DNA from: Asterella californica
Taxonomy: Eukaryota > Streptophyta > Marchantiopsida > Marchantiales > Aytoniaceae
DNA length: 64,000 bases
NCBI GenBank assembly: GCA_036924285.1
Contig: JAYKYS010000016.1
Coordinates: 7,068,001 to 7,132,000, forward strand
Reading direction: 5' to 3'
In this document: positions 12,791 through 27,000 of the stretch, one piece after another
Layout: each line of letters opens with the position of its first letter
How positions within the stretch are numbered: the first letter of the stretch is position 1
Notes under the pieces: generated by a model
Database searches by the model: none
The model's input: only the letters and a program-made list of their open reading frames with translations
Told to the model about the DNA's origin: nothing
Made by a program: the position numbers and the translations under genes

Positions 12791-13348
12791 CTCCTTTTAA
12801 CTTTCAATTATTTGATCGTATTCAGATATATCTGAATACGATGTCTTTTACAACAGATTGCTAACCTATGTGGTTTTCTATGTGTCTTGTGTAAGTTTTC
12901 ACAGCGGTTAACTTGTTGAACTTGCTGTTTTCAGTCTAGAATGATAAATTCAATTTCTCTAACATGTGTTAATCTTGACCCATGAGGTTTAGCTCATGAT
13001 TAAAATAAATAAATACTTTAAAAAGAAAATGTTAAATTCCACATGGAGACTTTCCTCGTTTGTCCTTTTCTGTCCTGGAGGCATTTGTACACTTTGGAGA
13101 CATATTATTTAGTATAACCTGATGGAAAAAATGCTATTACAAGCATTCGTGTTTACTCTATTGTTTTTACATTTGATATACGGTAATTTAAAGCCCAAGT
13201 ACCCAGATTTAACAAGGAGGATTTCATCATGCGAGTGTGCGATAGCGAACAAAGGAATTTTAAACCTTATAGTAGAAAGCTTGTCCTAATAGAATTGTCT
13301 ATTTGTTAGCGACAACATGATTCGTCAAGTTAGGCTTAATTCCAAAGC

Positions 13349-13478
13349 AAATTGTGAAGTCACGGATTCCTGACTTCACAATTTACTACATGAAGTCAGG
13401 CACCCGTGATAGTATTCACCACTTCCATCTTTCGATGAAGTCAGGCACCCGTGATGTATTCACCACCTTCATCTTTCG
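13349..13478. repeat. Perfect 14-bp hairpin followed by a 45-bp tandem duplication
   Basis: AAATTGTGAAGTCA (13349-13362) pairs perfectly with 13371-13384 around an 8-base loop. Directly after it come two near-identical 45-bp units (13390-13434 and 13435-13478), each beginning ATGAAGTCAGGCACCCGTGA and ending CATCTTTCG. The GAAGTCA core of the hairpin reappears in each repeat unit. Confidence 0.8.
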
Positions 13479-14845
13479 ATAGAGGAGGCAAATATCCAGA
13501 GGTTTAATTTATTATTAAACTTTTTTGATAAAAACTAATAAATATAATAAACTCAATAAATTAATATATAAGTAGTTTAGATTCTTTAGGTAACTTTAGC
13601 AACACGACATTCTTCGTATGCCTTATGGTTTGGATCCGGGTCTTCTCACGTTTCCAGGCATAAACTAACAATTACTGTTTATAAAATCTTTTGATTATTT
13701 TCATCCACCGGTAGATGAAATTTGTTTAACATTTTTACGTTTTCTAATATCATTAAAAGAACGAAAGTTCCTCAGAAATTAATCAAGCATGCATATATCA
13801 CTGACTGATTTGCTTCATATTCATCTCTTCCAAGTTCAAAAAATAAGAATATGTAAAAACTTTAATTTATAACCTAACTTTTCTAATAGCTTTAATTTTG
13901 TCTTGATTCTTTCTCATGGAAGGGTTAGACTATAAATTAAAGCTTAGAAATAAAAAATATTTTAACTCATGAGAGACACAAGTCTTTATATCAAGAAAAA
14001 ACTGTCTGAGTGAATTACTTATGTGTTTTATGTAACTCAAGTGACCATGTATAGTCAAGTTAAACAAATAAATTTTAGTTTTAGTGATTCAAATTTAACA
14101 CTTTAAATTTAGTAAAGCAAATTTAAATATCTTTCTCACAAGATCACATTTTATATACCCAATCCAATATCACTCTTCTATAAACTATACAAATAAAAAA
14201 CAGAAACAGACAAGCAAAAATAGTAAAACTATTTATATAAATGTAGCAGTTTTTGATCAAGAAAATAATATAAAATAATATATTATTGAATACATTTTTT
14301 ATAGTAACAAGTTGTCTCACTATAATTCTTCTTATATAGGTTATGCATGGATCTTCTTGCATCTCCAAGTCCAACTTCAGTTACCGTTTAAAGATAACTT
14401 AATTTTCTTTTCTGCTTTTCCAATGAATTCTTTACATATCTTTGCTGTTAACAACAAGGGAGTAAAAGCTCCCCTAAGTGGATCTTGCATGCATATTTTG
14501 TTGCATGCATATTCACTCTCTTCCAGTTCTGAAGAGAGAATATATATGCGTTTTAATTTTATGTCTTTATTTTTTTTCTTGGAAGAGTTAGGTGATAAAT
14601 TGGAATTAAAAAATTAAATATGTTTCCACTGAAGACTAATTTGACATGTATATACAAAGATTCTGATCAATAAATTTCAAAGTATCCGTCCTCCGGGCCT
14701 TTTCCGTTGTATCAATAAACGAACTCAACTTATGGGGTTTGATACTGAATCGACTGCCATGTTTGCTCAGGTTAGAGTTCAGTTAACTTTAACATTCTAT
14801 ATTTAATAATATAATTTAGTAAAATATATCTTTTGTCTAAAATGA

Positions 14846-15270
14846 CTTCTCTAAGATTTCCATTTAACATTAAATTCTCTGTATCTTTCTCTTGATCATT
14901 ATATTTTTCATTCATCGATGTAAGCATACATCAAGTATCAATAAATATTATAAAATTTAATAGATATTTTAAAATTTAATGATGTTTATTATTTTTTGCC
15001 CTTTTTTTCACCTCGGTCAGAAAATAAAAATAATATAATTTAGTAAAATTTAATGATATTTGTCATTTTTTGTCATTTTTTCCATCTTGGTCAAAAAATA
15101 AATAAAATAAATTTAATGGCTTTATCTAAGATGGCTTCTCTAAGATTTCCATCGAACATTAAATTCTCTGTATCTTTCTCTTGATCCAAGTACCAATAAA
15201 TATTATAAAATTTAATAAACATTATAAATTTAATGATGTTTGTCATTTTTTGTGTTTTTCTTCATCTCGG
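14846..15270. repeat. Tandem duplication, period about 289 bp
   Basis: Two diverged copies start with CTTCTCTAAGATTTCCAT at 14846 and 15135. Both run through CATTAAATTCTCTGTATC, an ATAAATATTATAAAATTTAAT block and a TCATCTCGG/TCACCTCGG block. The DNA is AT-rich and non-coding. Confidence 0.7.
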
Positions 15271-15504
15271 CCAAAAAGATACTTTTGATGCATATTTTAT
15301 TTTGTTTCTGAGTATCCACTGAAGATTACTGAGACGAATCAATCTCTTTATCTTCTCCAAGGAAGGGAAGGGAAACAAAATTATTTATTTCGTTGCATTT
15401 ATACCGCACCTCGCCTTTAAGTGGTCATATCATATGTCCATGCCTTGCCAGTCTAAAGGGCCGGCGATTGAAAACTACGACCCGCAAGCGGTGTAGACGT
15501 GCCC

Positions 15505-15675
15505 ATGCTTCTAACCTGTTTTACATCGTACGTGGCTTTGATTGCCAACTTGGAAAACGTTGAAACTAGTGACATTGCCTACAAAGACCTTCCTTCAAAA
15601 GCAGTAATCAGCCTCTTTGAGAGGCTACGCAGTGCTATGGTTGACGCAAAATTCGACTTGATGGAGTCTATGTAG
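15505..15675 (+). CDS. Small hypothetical ORF (56 aa)
   Basis: A 56-codon frame from ATG 15505 to TAG 15673-15675. I do not recognise it. The peptide looks protein-like rather than random: it contains NLENVETSDIAYKDLPSK and SLFERLRSAMVDAKFDLM, which would form amphipathic helices. A second open stretch just upstream in another frame (ATG 15440, 18 codons) is also protein-like, so this may be the remnant or a terminal exon of a decayed gene. No domain, partner or promoter supports it. Confidence 0.2.
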   Translation: MLLTCFTSYVALIANLENVETSDIAYKDLPSKAVISLFERLRSAMVDAKFDLMESM

Positions 15676-16150
15676 AAAGAGTAATAAAGTTACGTTTCTG
15701 GAAATTTCGGCTTACAACACGCTCCGATACAACTAGTTAAATAGGCTACGAACTTTGTTGGACACGAATAGTCCTCAAGAATGCTGGAAGCAAAACTCCT
15801 CTCTGGCCAAAAACAGAACATCGTACCAAGAAAATGCTCTGGACAACAGTAAAGGTAGCACGCTCGTTTCATGCCAACAAACATTTCTTCAAAAATGCTG
15901 GCCAGGTGCGCCACATGTTCAGTTTACAAGTTGGTTAGAGCATCGCGGAAACTCGTGCCTGCGAGTTTTGCTTCCACTCGTTTTCAGTCAGCAGACGAAA
16001 AGGCCCGTCCCTCCACGAGGTACTGCTTGCTCCAAGATCCACAACCATAACGCGCTTGATCGCCGTATATAAGATTTCGGTTGAACTGCGCTCAGTACCT
16101 CAACCCCTGATCATTCACTCTTTCATTCCATTGCTTCAAGTCGACCGGAA

Positions 16151-16288
16151 ATGAAGACCTCGCGAATCCTCCACAATATGAGACTCAAAGAACCTGACGA
16201 TGATACGTTAAATCAGCCCGCAGACAAACTGACTCCTTTCTCTGTTCCTGCGAGTATCCTGAGGGTTACAGATTCCGGAGGTGGGTAA
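16151..16288 (+). CDS. Small hypothetical ORF downstream of a TATA-like box (45 aa)
   Basis: A GTATATAAG motif at about 16064-16072 is followed about 80 bp later by ATG 16151 and a 45-codon frame ending in TAA at 16286-16288. The sequence GGAGGTGGGTAA at its end could also be a splice donor, which would make this a first exon. It runs towards the EMC1 3' end (16323) and probably overlaps its 3' UTR. No domain is recognisable; the call rests only on the promoter-like spacing. Confidence 0.15.
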   Translation: MKTSRILHNMRLKEPDDDTLNQPADKLTPFSVPASILRVTDSGGG

Positions 16289-16322
16289 TTTGGTGAATAA
16301 CACACCGGTGCCACCTAGAATA

Positions 16323-19300
16323 TCACTTCCATTTCTCTCCGAGCTCCTTCCGTTCTGAGAGTATCCACGTGACGACTATACCAATAACCAGCGCGACAAT
16401 TGTAATAAGAAGCAGAGCATAGCTGAAGTCTTCTGTTAGTGAGTCATAGGTGCGAGAAGGAGCGGTCCGCGTGTAGAACAAATCGAGACCATAAGCGAAA
16501 ATAAGAGAAGTAGACTCCAAACGTGCTGGCACTGTCAAGACGCCTCGCAATCCTTCCACTTGATGCACGTGCGTGATGTACGACTGACAAGATCAAATTC
16601 CGCTTGTTAGAACTTAAGACCAATCAACCGTTTTTAGAGGATCACACTGTCATGGTTCTTTGTATCATCTGAAGGAACCTATCAAACAACAACATCCTTA
16701 CGGAGAAAGCCAAGTCCTCACAGCAGAATCAGAAACCAACTAAGAAATTGACTCACCTGCGGGAAAATAGGAATCGCATCGGTCAAAGGGAGTATTCCTT
16801 CTTCTCGCTCAGCTTGTGTGGGACTCACAGTTCGTCTCGGATCAAAGAAACGTTTGTCTAAAGCTAGCACCTGCATGAGGACAACATGGAGTGTGACCCT
16901 AGAGAAGTGCAGGGATTCATTCAAAACATATCATATTCATATCAGAAGTCTGCAAATCGATCCTCAAAATTACGGTTTAAGCCTTACCTGATCACCAACA
17001 GTTCCTACAAGAATGTGTTTCCCTGTGATTCCACGTGCAGTAGAGGTTACAGTCATGGCCTTCACGGTGAATGTGAAGAAGTAGGTCTGGGTTTTCACTT
17101 CGATGCTTGGTATTGAGAAGGACGAAACTGGCGAAGTAGCATTGTGTCTTCCCAGCATCAACTGCAGCACTCCTTTGTCGCCCTGGTTAAGACGTGGGTC
17201 AAACGTCAGCAACAGCTGATATCTGCGCAGCTTCAATCACTCCCAAAGTGCCATCGTTGACAGGAACTAATGAGTAAAGTGCAGGTAAGGTCGTTGGCCA
17301 GCTTAAGTACACGACGACCCCTCCCTATAACAGTAATGCAAGGAAAGCAAGAAAAGGAAGACATAAAATACACTTACCATACGATTCTGATCGTAAATCT
17401 CCATCACTGACATTTCGTACCGGTACGTCTTCAAATTGAAGTAATGATATACAACCCAGTTATCGTTGAAGACCTGAAATGCAAGAGTGTTGACGAAAAC
17501 CGTCACGAGATTGTAGAAAAGGACTACTAATATACGAGACACATCCTGTTTACTGTTTCTACGAGGAAGTTCCAATCAGGTTAGAGTACCATACCGCATG
17601 AACAGGCCCTTGAGCAAACGGATGCGTCACACGGTGTAATACCCGACCGGTCACCGTGTCAATGAGATATGCAACTAGTCCTGCTTCTTCGGGGGTAGCA
17701 ACTCCTATATGCTCAGCAGCTTTCGGGGTTACCGTGGCTACAAATATCGTGTTCTTATTTAGATACTTGTACAGGACGTCACGGCTACCCAAAACCTTAC
17801 TTTGTGTATGTACAGCCTGCAAAAATCCACGCGAGAGTTGAGGACCTCATAATTTCTGAATTTCTTCAACAAATCTGAGCAATGGTTTTGCAGAAAAGCA
17901 TGTCCCACCTCATCCGGATTTCTTGAAACAACAGTTGAGATGACTTCGGTCTCTGCTGGAAATATAAGTGACCATATTGGCTCCGTGTGAAATACATGAC
18001 CATCTGTCTCTACTTCGGAGATGCCATCCACTATATCTTTTATGGTATAGCCAACAATCGTACCCTTCTCCTTGTCGACTACATAGAAGAACACGTTTGG
18101 TTTCTGCTTCAAAAACAACGAAAGACTTTCGTCTGTCGCTGGGAACACGTGAGCTTTGTACTTGTCATCAACGAAAAGATGAAGCTGTTGTTCCGATGCA
18201 TCTGTTACTGGAAGTGGGACCACAAGTTTAACGGGAAAGTTAAGTTTCGATGACTTTATCTCCTTTCCCCGATAGACGTCCACCCATGAGAGTACCCCGT
18301 TGCTATCAAGAATGCCGCTGGACCTCCCCAGCACTAGGACTACAGGATTTTCATCCAACGCATGCTGATGAGGAACTTGCCATGCCATTAATCTCAAGGG
18401 AACTTTACTAATGCCAGGCTCTGCACGCAAACCAGGCAGGAGAAGAGACCACACGATTCGACCGTCTCCTGTGTGCAAAGCAAGAACCTTGCCTGCCTTC
18501 GTCAATAAAATCAAGAGCTTGCGAAAGCCATTGTGATCCCTAACCATTTTGGTTTTATCTGAACTATGCAATCGCAGTGCTTGGACGGCAACAAGTTCTT
18601 CTGAACTGGCCAAAAACAAAGTAGCTTTCAGCTTCAGCCAATGACCCTGGATTACAGACGACGATAAATGATAAGAACGCTAACACAAGGCTATTAAAAC
18701 CAACAGCAGTCAAGAGTGTCAGATGCAGCTCCTCCTCTGCTTCCATAGCAAAGAACTAGAATAGGATTCCACGAAACTCAGCACAAAAGCGCAATGGAAA
18801 CAAAAATATATTTAAATGAGGACCAAGAAGATACTCCTTCTGATGGCTAAGACACGAGAAAACAAAGACTTCTTAAACTCCCCTCCTGCAGGTTGGAATC
18901 CTCGAGTGGACGGTACTTGTGAGAGAGATGCTATGGGGGATAAGTAAATCCATAAGGGGATCGTAATCATGACGCAGAAGATGTGAAACCATGACTAGAT
19001 TCACAAAAGTCATCCACAGACCTCGTGCTGTATGGAAAATGCAAGCGTTGGACTTGATTTCCAGCGAGGAAGAGTGTACAGACAAGTACCTTAAGCCAGT
19101 CCGCCAGATCATGCTCAACTTCAGACACGGGATGTCTGTCTCTTTCCAGAGGAAGCTCACTGATCCATGTATCGACAACCGAAGCAAGCCCGTCCTCCCG
19201 CGTCCATACAACCTCTCCTTGTTGCAATAAAGATAGTGAATGATCTTCCCCAACAACTAATGCTCTAAAGCCGTAGCTCCTATCTGTTCGAAGGTAGGCA

Positions 19301-22300
19301 TTCAGAAACACCGTCTTGATTTGTCCTCGATGTGAGTCTAGGGTGACGCTTTCCTCCACAGCATATGAGTCCCAGCTACCTGCATACACCACTCTCAGAG
19401 AAAATTTTCCAATATTGCCTCCATCCTCAGCTGGTTGGACTATGGCTACTCCATGCTTATTATCCACAACGTGCAGACTGTTGCTCAGAACGACAGAACC
19501 CTCCATCATTTCCAGTACACTCAACTGGCCCGTCGCTGTATCAACTCTGACCACCACGACTTTGTCATTCACTTGAAGAGCTACGGCTCCTTCCAAATTA
19601 GTCTGAAGGATTTGGCCCCTCCTCACGTCGCCGGACACAAGATCCAATAGAGGAGTCTCTACAACTTTTCCATCACCGCCAGCTCTGACAAGTGCTGTCA
19701 CGACAGTCGTACAACTTGAGTCCAATGCCACCGCCACGCCATTAATGATCATAAGCTCCGTGGTGTCAAGTGCCTTGGGTATATCAAAGGGATTGACCTT
19801 ACGAATGTCACCAAAGCGTAGATCGATATCCACAGTAACCAATCCAGAAGTACCGGAGAATCCAACCCCAGAAAGTGTACCGTCAGCTGACAGGCTTACT
19901 TTCTTTATAACCAGGTCCTCTCTGAAGCATCAGAACGAACGGCGAGTCAGCATTTGTCAGATTGCTGGCAGCGATGATCGTGGGGCTCCTTACAGATTTG
20001 CGCTGCAACACTGCATTGTTGTGAATAAGGACTAAGTAGGGATACAGTCCAATTTCATGAACATTCATATATAATGGTACACGGGTAAAGCAGGTCCTGA
20101 GAAAACAGTAACTTAGGTAACCAAGTACAAAGTGAGTAACAAAGAGTGGTAACATGTATGCTAACTTGGTTTGAGAAGTTATATTCATACGTCGTGAATG
20201 GCAGATGTTCTCTAGTATAGAGGTAACACGCAATTAGCCCGGCCAAGTTTTGGTTTAAGAAGTTAGCGAATATATATAACCGAGGTCGGGCCAAGGGGAA
20301 ATGTGTAGGGAAAGCACATCTCCAAGATGGTACCACCAGGTAACTGCAGGACAGAAGACAAGTACATAATGCGATGCCTAACGATGTGAGCGAGCGAGCA
20401 GCTCTAACTGTAATATAGAGCGATAAGCCGGGAAACAGAGTGCATGAAAGGCAAGTTATCTAGATAATGACAAACATATATACATCGTCTGGAGAAGCAA
20501 GCATGAGGCATCCTGGAATAATCGAACCAGCAACACCAGATTGTAAACCATCAAGAAGGTAGAGGTTAGAAGCAATCCTCCCAGCAAAAGTCACGGACAC
20601 AGCTGTAGGTAATGAGTAGGTGTACACTGAAACACCTAACTACCACAAGATACACAGATGAACATTCATATACTTAAAAGACTGCTCAATGGTTTGAATA
20701 GTTTATGGCGCGCAGGTAACACATAACTCAACAGCCACACGCCATTCAAGAGCACCTATCGCTGTGATGCATCTCTAAAATGCTACGCAGATTTCATGTT
20801 TCCCTCATTCGTTGAAGGTTTAGCTGTATATTCTGCCCCATTGAAGACCTCTAACGTGGTTACGAAAATGATCAACGTCATTCTTAATCTGTTCTTGATC
20901 GTGCGAATTGTACTTGAGACTTGTTTCATGCTTGCTCTGCATTTCTAACGTGCAGGCGATCCTTATGCTTTTACTTAGGTATCGTGCCTAACTGATATAC
21001 ATGCCAAGGTGCATGAAGTTGACCTGGATTAAACTAGGAAGCTGATCCGAGACAAGCATAATACATCAGTGAAGGCAAAATCACGGTTTATACGTTTACC
21101 TTAGGGACTGCAAGTTTGCTCTCCAGATAATGCCTCCGTCCAAGCTGGAAACAGCGAACAGCATACTCCCGCTGAAGACTAGAAAATCTGTCGTTCTGTC
21201 GTGATTGATATCTACCTGCAGGAAGGGTCAAAAGATTCAAACCGGTGAGTGTAATTCTTAAAGTAGGAAACTGTGTCCAAGTTCGCATCTATGAATCAAA
21301 ACTGTGTCAACTTTGACGAACAAGAATATCCAGTTCATGACATGGATCTCACAGAGGCATCGACTGACTGGTCTGCTTGGTCATAACGGCAAGGGGTCAC
21401 CGTACAGGAAGAACAATTAGACTAGCGGCGGATCCCAAAGATGGTTGAAGAAGACATTCCCAAACGAGAGCACCATCTGGAATATGCCATGCTCTTACAA
21501 TGCTCCCCTCCGTGGACAAAGTGATAACATCTGCACAAGTAAACCAAAAAAGTCTCATTTCGCCTTCTGAGATTTGTTGGCCGAAATCATGCCTAAGAAT
21601 GACAAGGCCTTCTCAACTGACTGATGACCTGACGAGCTGAGGACCTCAGGGATACACCGCCCTGCTTAGAAGCTTTTTCCACTCGAATCAACGTCGAGGA
21701 GTCCTCGGTGCATTGCTACCACAGAGAGTAGAACTTACACTTTCCAATAATCACATCAAGAGCATTTATAGAGTCGTTATCACCTAAAACACGCCTCCAA
21801 TCTGCCAAGTGCACACGCAAAGCTTAAGTCATGAAACTAACAAAGGAGAACCGGCTCGAAATAAAATCTACTAATTCACATAAACTGACCCTTCAACGAG
21901 TGCACACATTCAAAGTTACCCCATGCTCAGTAGTTACTAAGGAGAAATACTTGTAAGAATTGTAATACTTGTGTTACCGGGCACAAGAATTTGAACAATA
22001 ACACTCGTGAGTTCAGTAAGGTTTCCGTAGCCTTGTAAACTCAATTTTGCGCAAACATGATGGTGTTGCTGACAAGAACGAGTAAGACCATTCTAAAATC
22101 CAGATCTCCCAAGACAACAGCACATGACACGTACAAACTTCCCCAGTCCGCAGATTGAGAGATGCGATGGCGTTCTCTTCGGTTGCAACAATGACACGCT
22201 TCCTCCCGCTGCCTTGTGTCTGAAATACGGCATGCTTTACTTTCCCGATGTACTGCTGGTGCCTGTACACAGCTCTTACAGTCAGCGAACAAGCGCACAC

Positions 22301-22800
22301 TGAAGGATTTCTGCGAACCGGCTTCGCTACATCAATTGGTGAACTGACATTTTCACAACCGTTAATGTCTATAGCAGTACATTTTTTGTCATCCTTTTAA
22401 GATCCACAGCTCCTTATAGGCCCCTTTTGCTTGTGATACAAATTCTAACAACCTCGAAGTTCATTTAAACGGACAGTATCAATTAGTCTCATCACAAGGG
22501 GATTGTCCCAGTTGTTTAAAATTTTCCGTGATGACCTCAGGGGGCTGCACTGAGCTCAACGCGATGCATCATATCGCTTCATATTCATTATCTTAGTCTC
22601 GACTGTAGTCTGAAAACATACGCAGACAAACATCCGTTCATGATAAAACCTCTTGTACATATCTAAAACAAGAGGTAAGAGTCCGGCCAGTACCAGTCCC
22701 AAACTCCCACTTGATCCTCGTAGAGAGCCCCGCAGCAGATCCAAGTACTGCAAAGAACTAAAAGGGCAAGGGCCGTCCGCTGCACCACCCGCAGAGTCAT
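16323..22800 (-). CDS. EMC1: ER membrane protein complex subunit 1 (EMC1)
   Basis: EMC1 is the large lumenal subunit of the ER membrane protein complex, which inserts tail-anchored and multipass proteins into the ER membrane (known for the family). Twelve exons, in minus-strand order: 22800-22694, 22262-22135, 21801-21739, 21530-21406, 21215-21100, 19921-19090, 18646-17909, 17816-17595, 17473-17378, 17182-16988, 16870-16757, 16583-16323. All joins keep phase and sum to 2997 bp, so 998 residues, the usual plant EMC1 length. A signal peptide (ALALLVLCSTWICCGA) precedes LYEDQVGVWDW. PQQ/WD-like propeller segments follow, with SGRKRVIVATEENAIASL and TDRSYGFRALVV. The C-terminal DUF1620 region contains NWVVYHYFN, EMSVMEIYDQ and VTSTARGITGKH. 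A single C-terminal helix (YALLLITIVALVIGIVVTW) ends in LSERKELGEKWK. Introns have GT-AG ends; the largest is 1178 bp (19922-21099). The gene looks intact. Confidence 0.95.
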
Positions 22801-23920
22801 GGCTGGCTCTGTTCTCCACGAGTTCCTCAGCAACAGTTACAATCTCATGTCCTACAAGAATTTGAGAAAACAAAATCGTCAACAGAGCTCTCTGAATAGT
22901 TTACAGTCACAATTAGGACTTAAATCGACAGACCAAAGAAACACGCAACGACCGCACAGAATGCTCCGGAGAAACCAGATCGCCTCAACTTCAGTTGAAA
23001 GTATACGTACTTTTCACATACGGATGGACCCAACGGAAACAAGGAGCGTGTTCGTTCGCTACTTGTTCTACACATGCGCTGCGAAATCCATGGATCGGAC
23101 CGAAGGTGAAAACTTCTGACAGAATGAGAGAGGGAAGAAACCGAGAGTTGCATTGCGTCTGCGATGCAATACAAACAAAGTACTCGCTTCGCCAGTCCCT
23201 GTCGGTCCACCCTTGCAAAACCCTACAACGATAAATCAGTAGGACAAAAACTTTGGTAAGAAACAGAACTATTCCTCGTCTGTAGCGTTAGTACGTAGAG
23301 ATGCCGGAGGTGGAGAGGAAGTGCTACAAGTGAAGTGAAGATAAACAGTTTCGAAAGCGTGCATATTTATTCACACTATGACGTTAGTTCGTTCATTATA
23401 CTGAACACACATCAATTTTTCACTAGAATTATTTTTGGTTCTCGAAGAATGTCGTGTTCTCCTCATCAGGTCTAGCACAAGCTAGAATGATAAAGCGACC
23501 CCCTTAATTTCTCATTTTGCATTTCTTTTCTCAAGAAATGATAAACTCACTCTCTCTCAACTCTTCGCTTTGTATGTATATTCACCTTCGGTTAGTTCTT
23601 CGAACATATATTTCAATGTACATTTATTTTTGAAATTATTTCTAGATTTAACCAATCCTGAGACATCTTGGGAAGTTTAGTAGAGAATGAATGTTCAGTG
23701 ACACCTTTTTAAACATTTCATTATATAGAACTTTTTTTTAAACCTACCTAAGAGGAGGGAACACTTGAATTATATGAAATAATTTTTCTTGTTTAAACCT
23801 ACCCTAAGAAGAGACGAGTTTCTTATTATTTCCGTGCGTTTATTTTTGAGAAGATTCGAACTCAGGTTGCCAACTCCTTATGGACAGCCTGATTTCAATG
23901 GGCTATTCACATTCTGGTGA

Positions 23921-24043
23921 CTAATTCTATGCACAGTTAATATTAGATGGAAACTTCCTGACTTCTCGTCTCAAGCAGGGAATTCTGGTGACTATTTCTA
24001 TGCACAGTTAATATTAGAGAGAAACTTCCAGACTTCCCGTCTG
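23921..24043. repeat. 61-bp tandem duplication
   Basis: ATTCTGGTGACTA-TTCTATG, CACAGTTAATATTAGA and GAAACTTCC-GACTTC-CGTCT occur in the same order at 23921 and 23982. The two copies differ at only a few positions. Confidence 0.75.
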
Positions 24044-27000
24044 GTTTTTCACAAAAGTACCAAGCAAGGAATTATGTATCATGTATTGACGAATCCTTTT
24101 TCTTGATTTTCTCTTCCGTGCCGTCCGATTGTCTTTTTTCTTGTTTTTCACAAAAGTACGTTTTGGATGTATATTATCTTAGCGCTTTGTTTTAAGACAG
24201 TCTTTTGGTTCAAAAGCTTTAAACTATCTTTCTGTAGGCTATTCCTTTTTCTCGCAGGAAGATTCGAGCTCACCTGGGATAGTTTCAGACAGTTACTCTT
24301 ACAAACATAACTTTCTGTTGTATTAGTTAAGACGTGACCATTTTAGCTTCTTATAGCTGAAATATTGATTATGTGACGACGTAATATCAAGTTAATATCC
24401 CTCAATGACAGTTCCAAGACTTAAATATTATGAATAGCATATATGTTTATGAATAGTAGATATTTGTCTCTAACGCTCCCCACACAAAGAACCATAAGCG
24501 AAAAAGAATTAGCAATCTCCCAATACATCACGAGATTTTAGGAGCCTCCAAAATCACTTTTCTTTTTCTTTCTTTCTTGCATAACCTCACGATGCAATAT
24601 TATTCACTCTCTGCAAATAAACAGTTTTGAAAGCGTGCATATTATTATTATTCATTCTCTCCTCCGAACACTTAGGGAAATTACTTTTTGGTTCATCCGT
24701 CATAATATTAATGTTTTCTCTTTGTTTCTTTATTTGCATTACACAAGTTCTTTGGTATATCCATTTAATCGTCATCGCACACCATATATAAATATAAAAG
24801 ATTTGACACTTACGTCTCTCAGCTAGTCCCATGAACTTGCAAAAAACGATCTGTCTCCATGAACCGACGTTTATGGTCTAAGTTATGTTTGGTCACTTCT
24901 TATCACATTATATATGTATATGTTTGGTCACATACAAATAAGTCACCAGTAATTGTGATTGCATTAATACTGACATATCGATTATAAACCAAAAGTTGAA
25001 AATAGAATACACATATGATGACACAAAATCACATATATATATCATAGCTTGTTACATTACAACATATACTGTATTCTCATGATAACCAATGGATAAGTAA
25101 AATTTGTGCGTTATTTTATGTGGTTCGTCTATTTTTTTCAGTTGGTTTTCTACTCTCGTTAGGTAGGCAAGCCTACATAATAAACACCTTCTCCATTTTC
25201 AGATGGTGGCATGCTTAAATTATTACTTGACTTTTCTGAGAACGGTCAGGTAATAAATTATCATCACCATAAATTAATGACTATTTCAGAGCAGAGCCCC
25301 GGTCTTATGGTTTCGGTGGCGTGTGCAGTGATGATGTACTTATGGGTTGTCTCCGGACTCACATGCAGCTTGTGGCTACTGTAACATTTAATGTTTATAA
25401 ACTAATTAAAATTAAAAGTTTAACTTACTCTAAAATTCTTATTTAACATATATGCTTTTCTCTATAACTTAAACAAAAACATTACAACACACATGAAGGG
25501 CAAAAATAGAAAGATACCTCAGAATGGTCATGAGTCCATCTCACCCAGAGAGCCAATCCACCTTTTTAATTTTCTCTCTAATATCATGATAATTGAGACA
25601 CCCTGATTTCCTCAAATGATTGATTCTCGGGTTTTCCTACAGGACCCTAAACTCAAGACTACATAAGTAGTGCTTTACGGTGAATTTCATACTCTAATAA
25701 CGGTTTCAAAGTTAGAAATCTTCTGGAAGATTGTGGATCTCCGGGAAAGAGTTATGACTTCTACAGACCTTGGTGGGTGTTTTATACGAAAGTAGTGAAA
25801 TTCAGTTATCTTATAGGAGCCTGTTCTTTTCTGCAGTAGAGAATCTAGTGCTCTGATTAATTATTCCTGGTGTCAAATCTATAAAAGAATTAATGAAGAA
25901 ATCATAAAGTTCATTCACAAGGCGACCTAGAGTGAACCGCGATTCTACACAATGTTACTCGTGGCCAATTACAGCTTTTTCTATGTCAGTCGTCTTAACT
26001 TTTACACCCTTTAATGACAATTTTGACATGACTTTTCTGTCGATTGTCTCGAGAGAGAAAAGGCAACATGGAAAGTTTCTCTTTTGTCTACCGGGTCACT
26101 ATAGACAAGTGGTCTAAAAAGTTGTGGAATCCTAGAATCACATACCGAGAGATCTTACTACGGTAGGTTGTGACTCTGTAGGTGCGAGGCTAGACCATAA
26201 GAAAAACTTGTTTTAGTTGGAAAACTTGCACACAACCTGACTGCGTCCGTGGTTCTTGCTGGCTTTGATGGTCAACAAAGCAATTACAATCGTCATCCAA
26301 CCTCATAGACACATTCTCGTAGAAGAGTGTTGAAGGTTTTTTGTTACAAGAATGGTTAGACTTATTTTTCTTGTCGCATTGTGAGAGATAGCACAACGTA
26401 ACGAATTATCATTTTTCCAACAATTTATCAAAAAAGAGGTTTATGATTACTACAAGACAGACATGTCCTCTTTGGTTGACGAGGACCGGATGAAGCTTTG
26501 TATTTCTCTTTGTTAGCACGATATTGGCATCAATATTACCCGTTGATGAGAATTCCATGACACAATAGATTTTCAGAATGTGACTTCTATGAGCAGATGA
26601 AGAATCAACGGAACCTATCACATGCAGTGCAAGAAAAAAGACAATGATTGTTTACTTCGTCCTGATTTTGTATCTTGTTGTTTGAATAATATAACTCTCA
26701 ATAATATATATTTACATGAGCAGTCCATGAGTCCACGAGTGAACATCATGTCTAGATGTTCTCTAACTTGTTCATACTATATGTTTTACATAGTTTTCCA
26801 TAACATGTTTAAAGACTCATCGTCTTCAACAAGCTGATGAACGTTGTTGTACTATGTGACGTCTGATCCAGTGAAACAGATCTCTAGAAGACACCTGATT
26901 GACATTTCCACAAGAAGCTGCAATTGAGCTTATCAAGCTAAGCAAGAGTTAAGCTAGGGCTGAGCTAGACAAGTTGAAGAGTAAAAGTACCAGAACGCAG

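Larger units (their letters stand above)
12791..15439. other. AT-rich intergenic region with small repeats
   Basis: No supported gene. The stretch is strongly AT-rich and holds a perfect hairpin with a 45-bp tandem repeat, and a 289-bp-period tandem duplication (both listed separately). The open frames at 14144-14374 (-) and 14312-14617 (+) are low-complexity products of AT-rich DNA. Confidence 0.5.

Noticed and set aside
20480..20640. Additional EMC1 exon in the large intron
   Set aside because: A protein-like reading exists, but the flanking exons join in phase without it and it does not match the conserved EMC1 sequence at that point.
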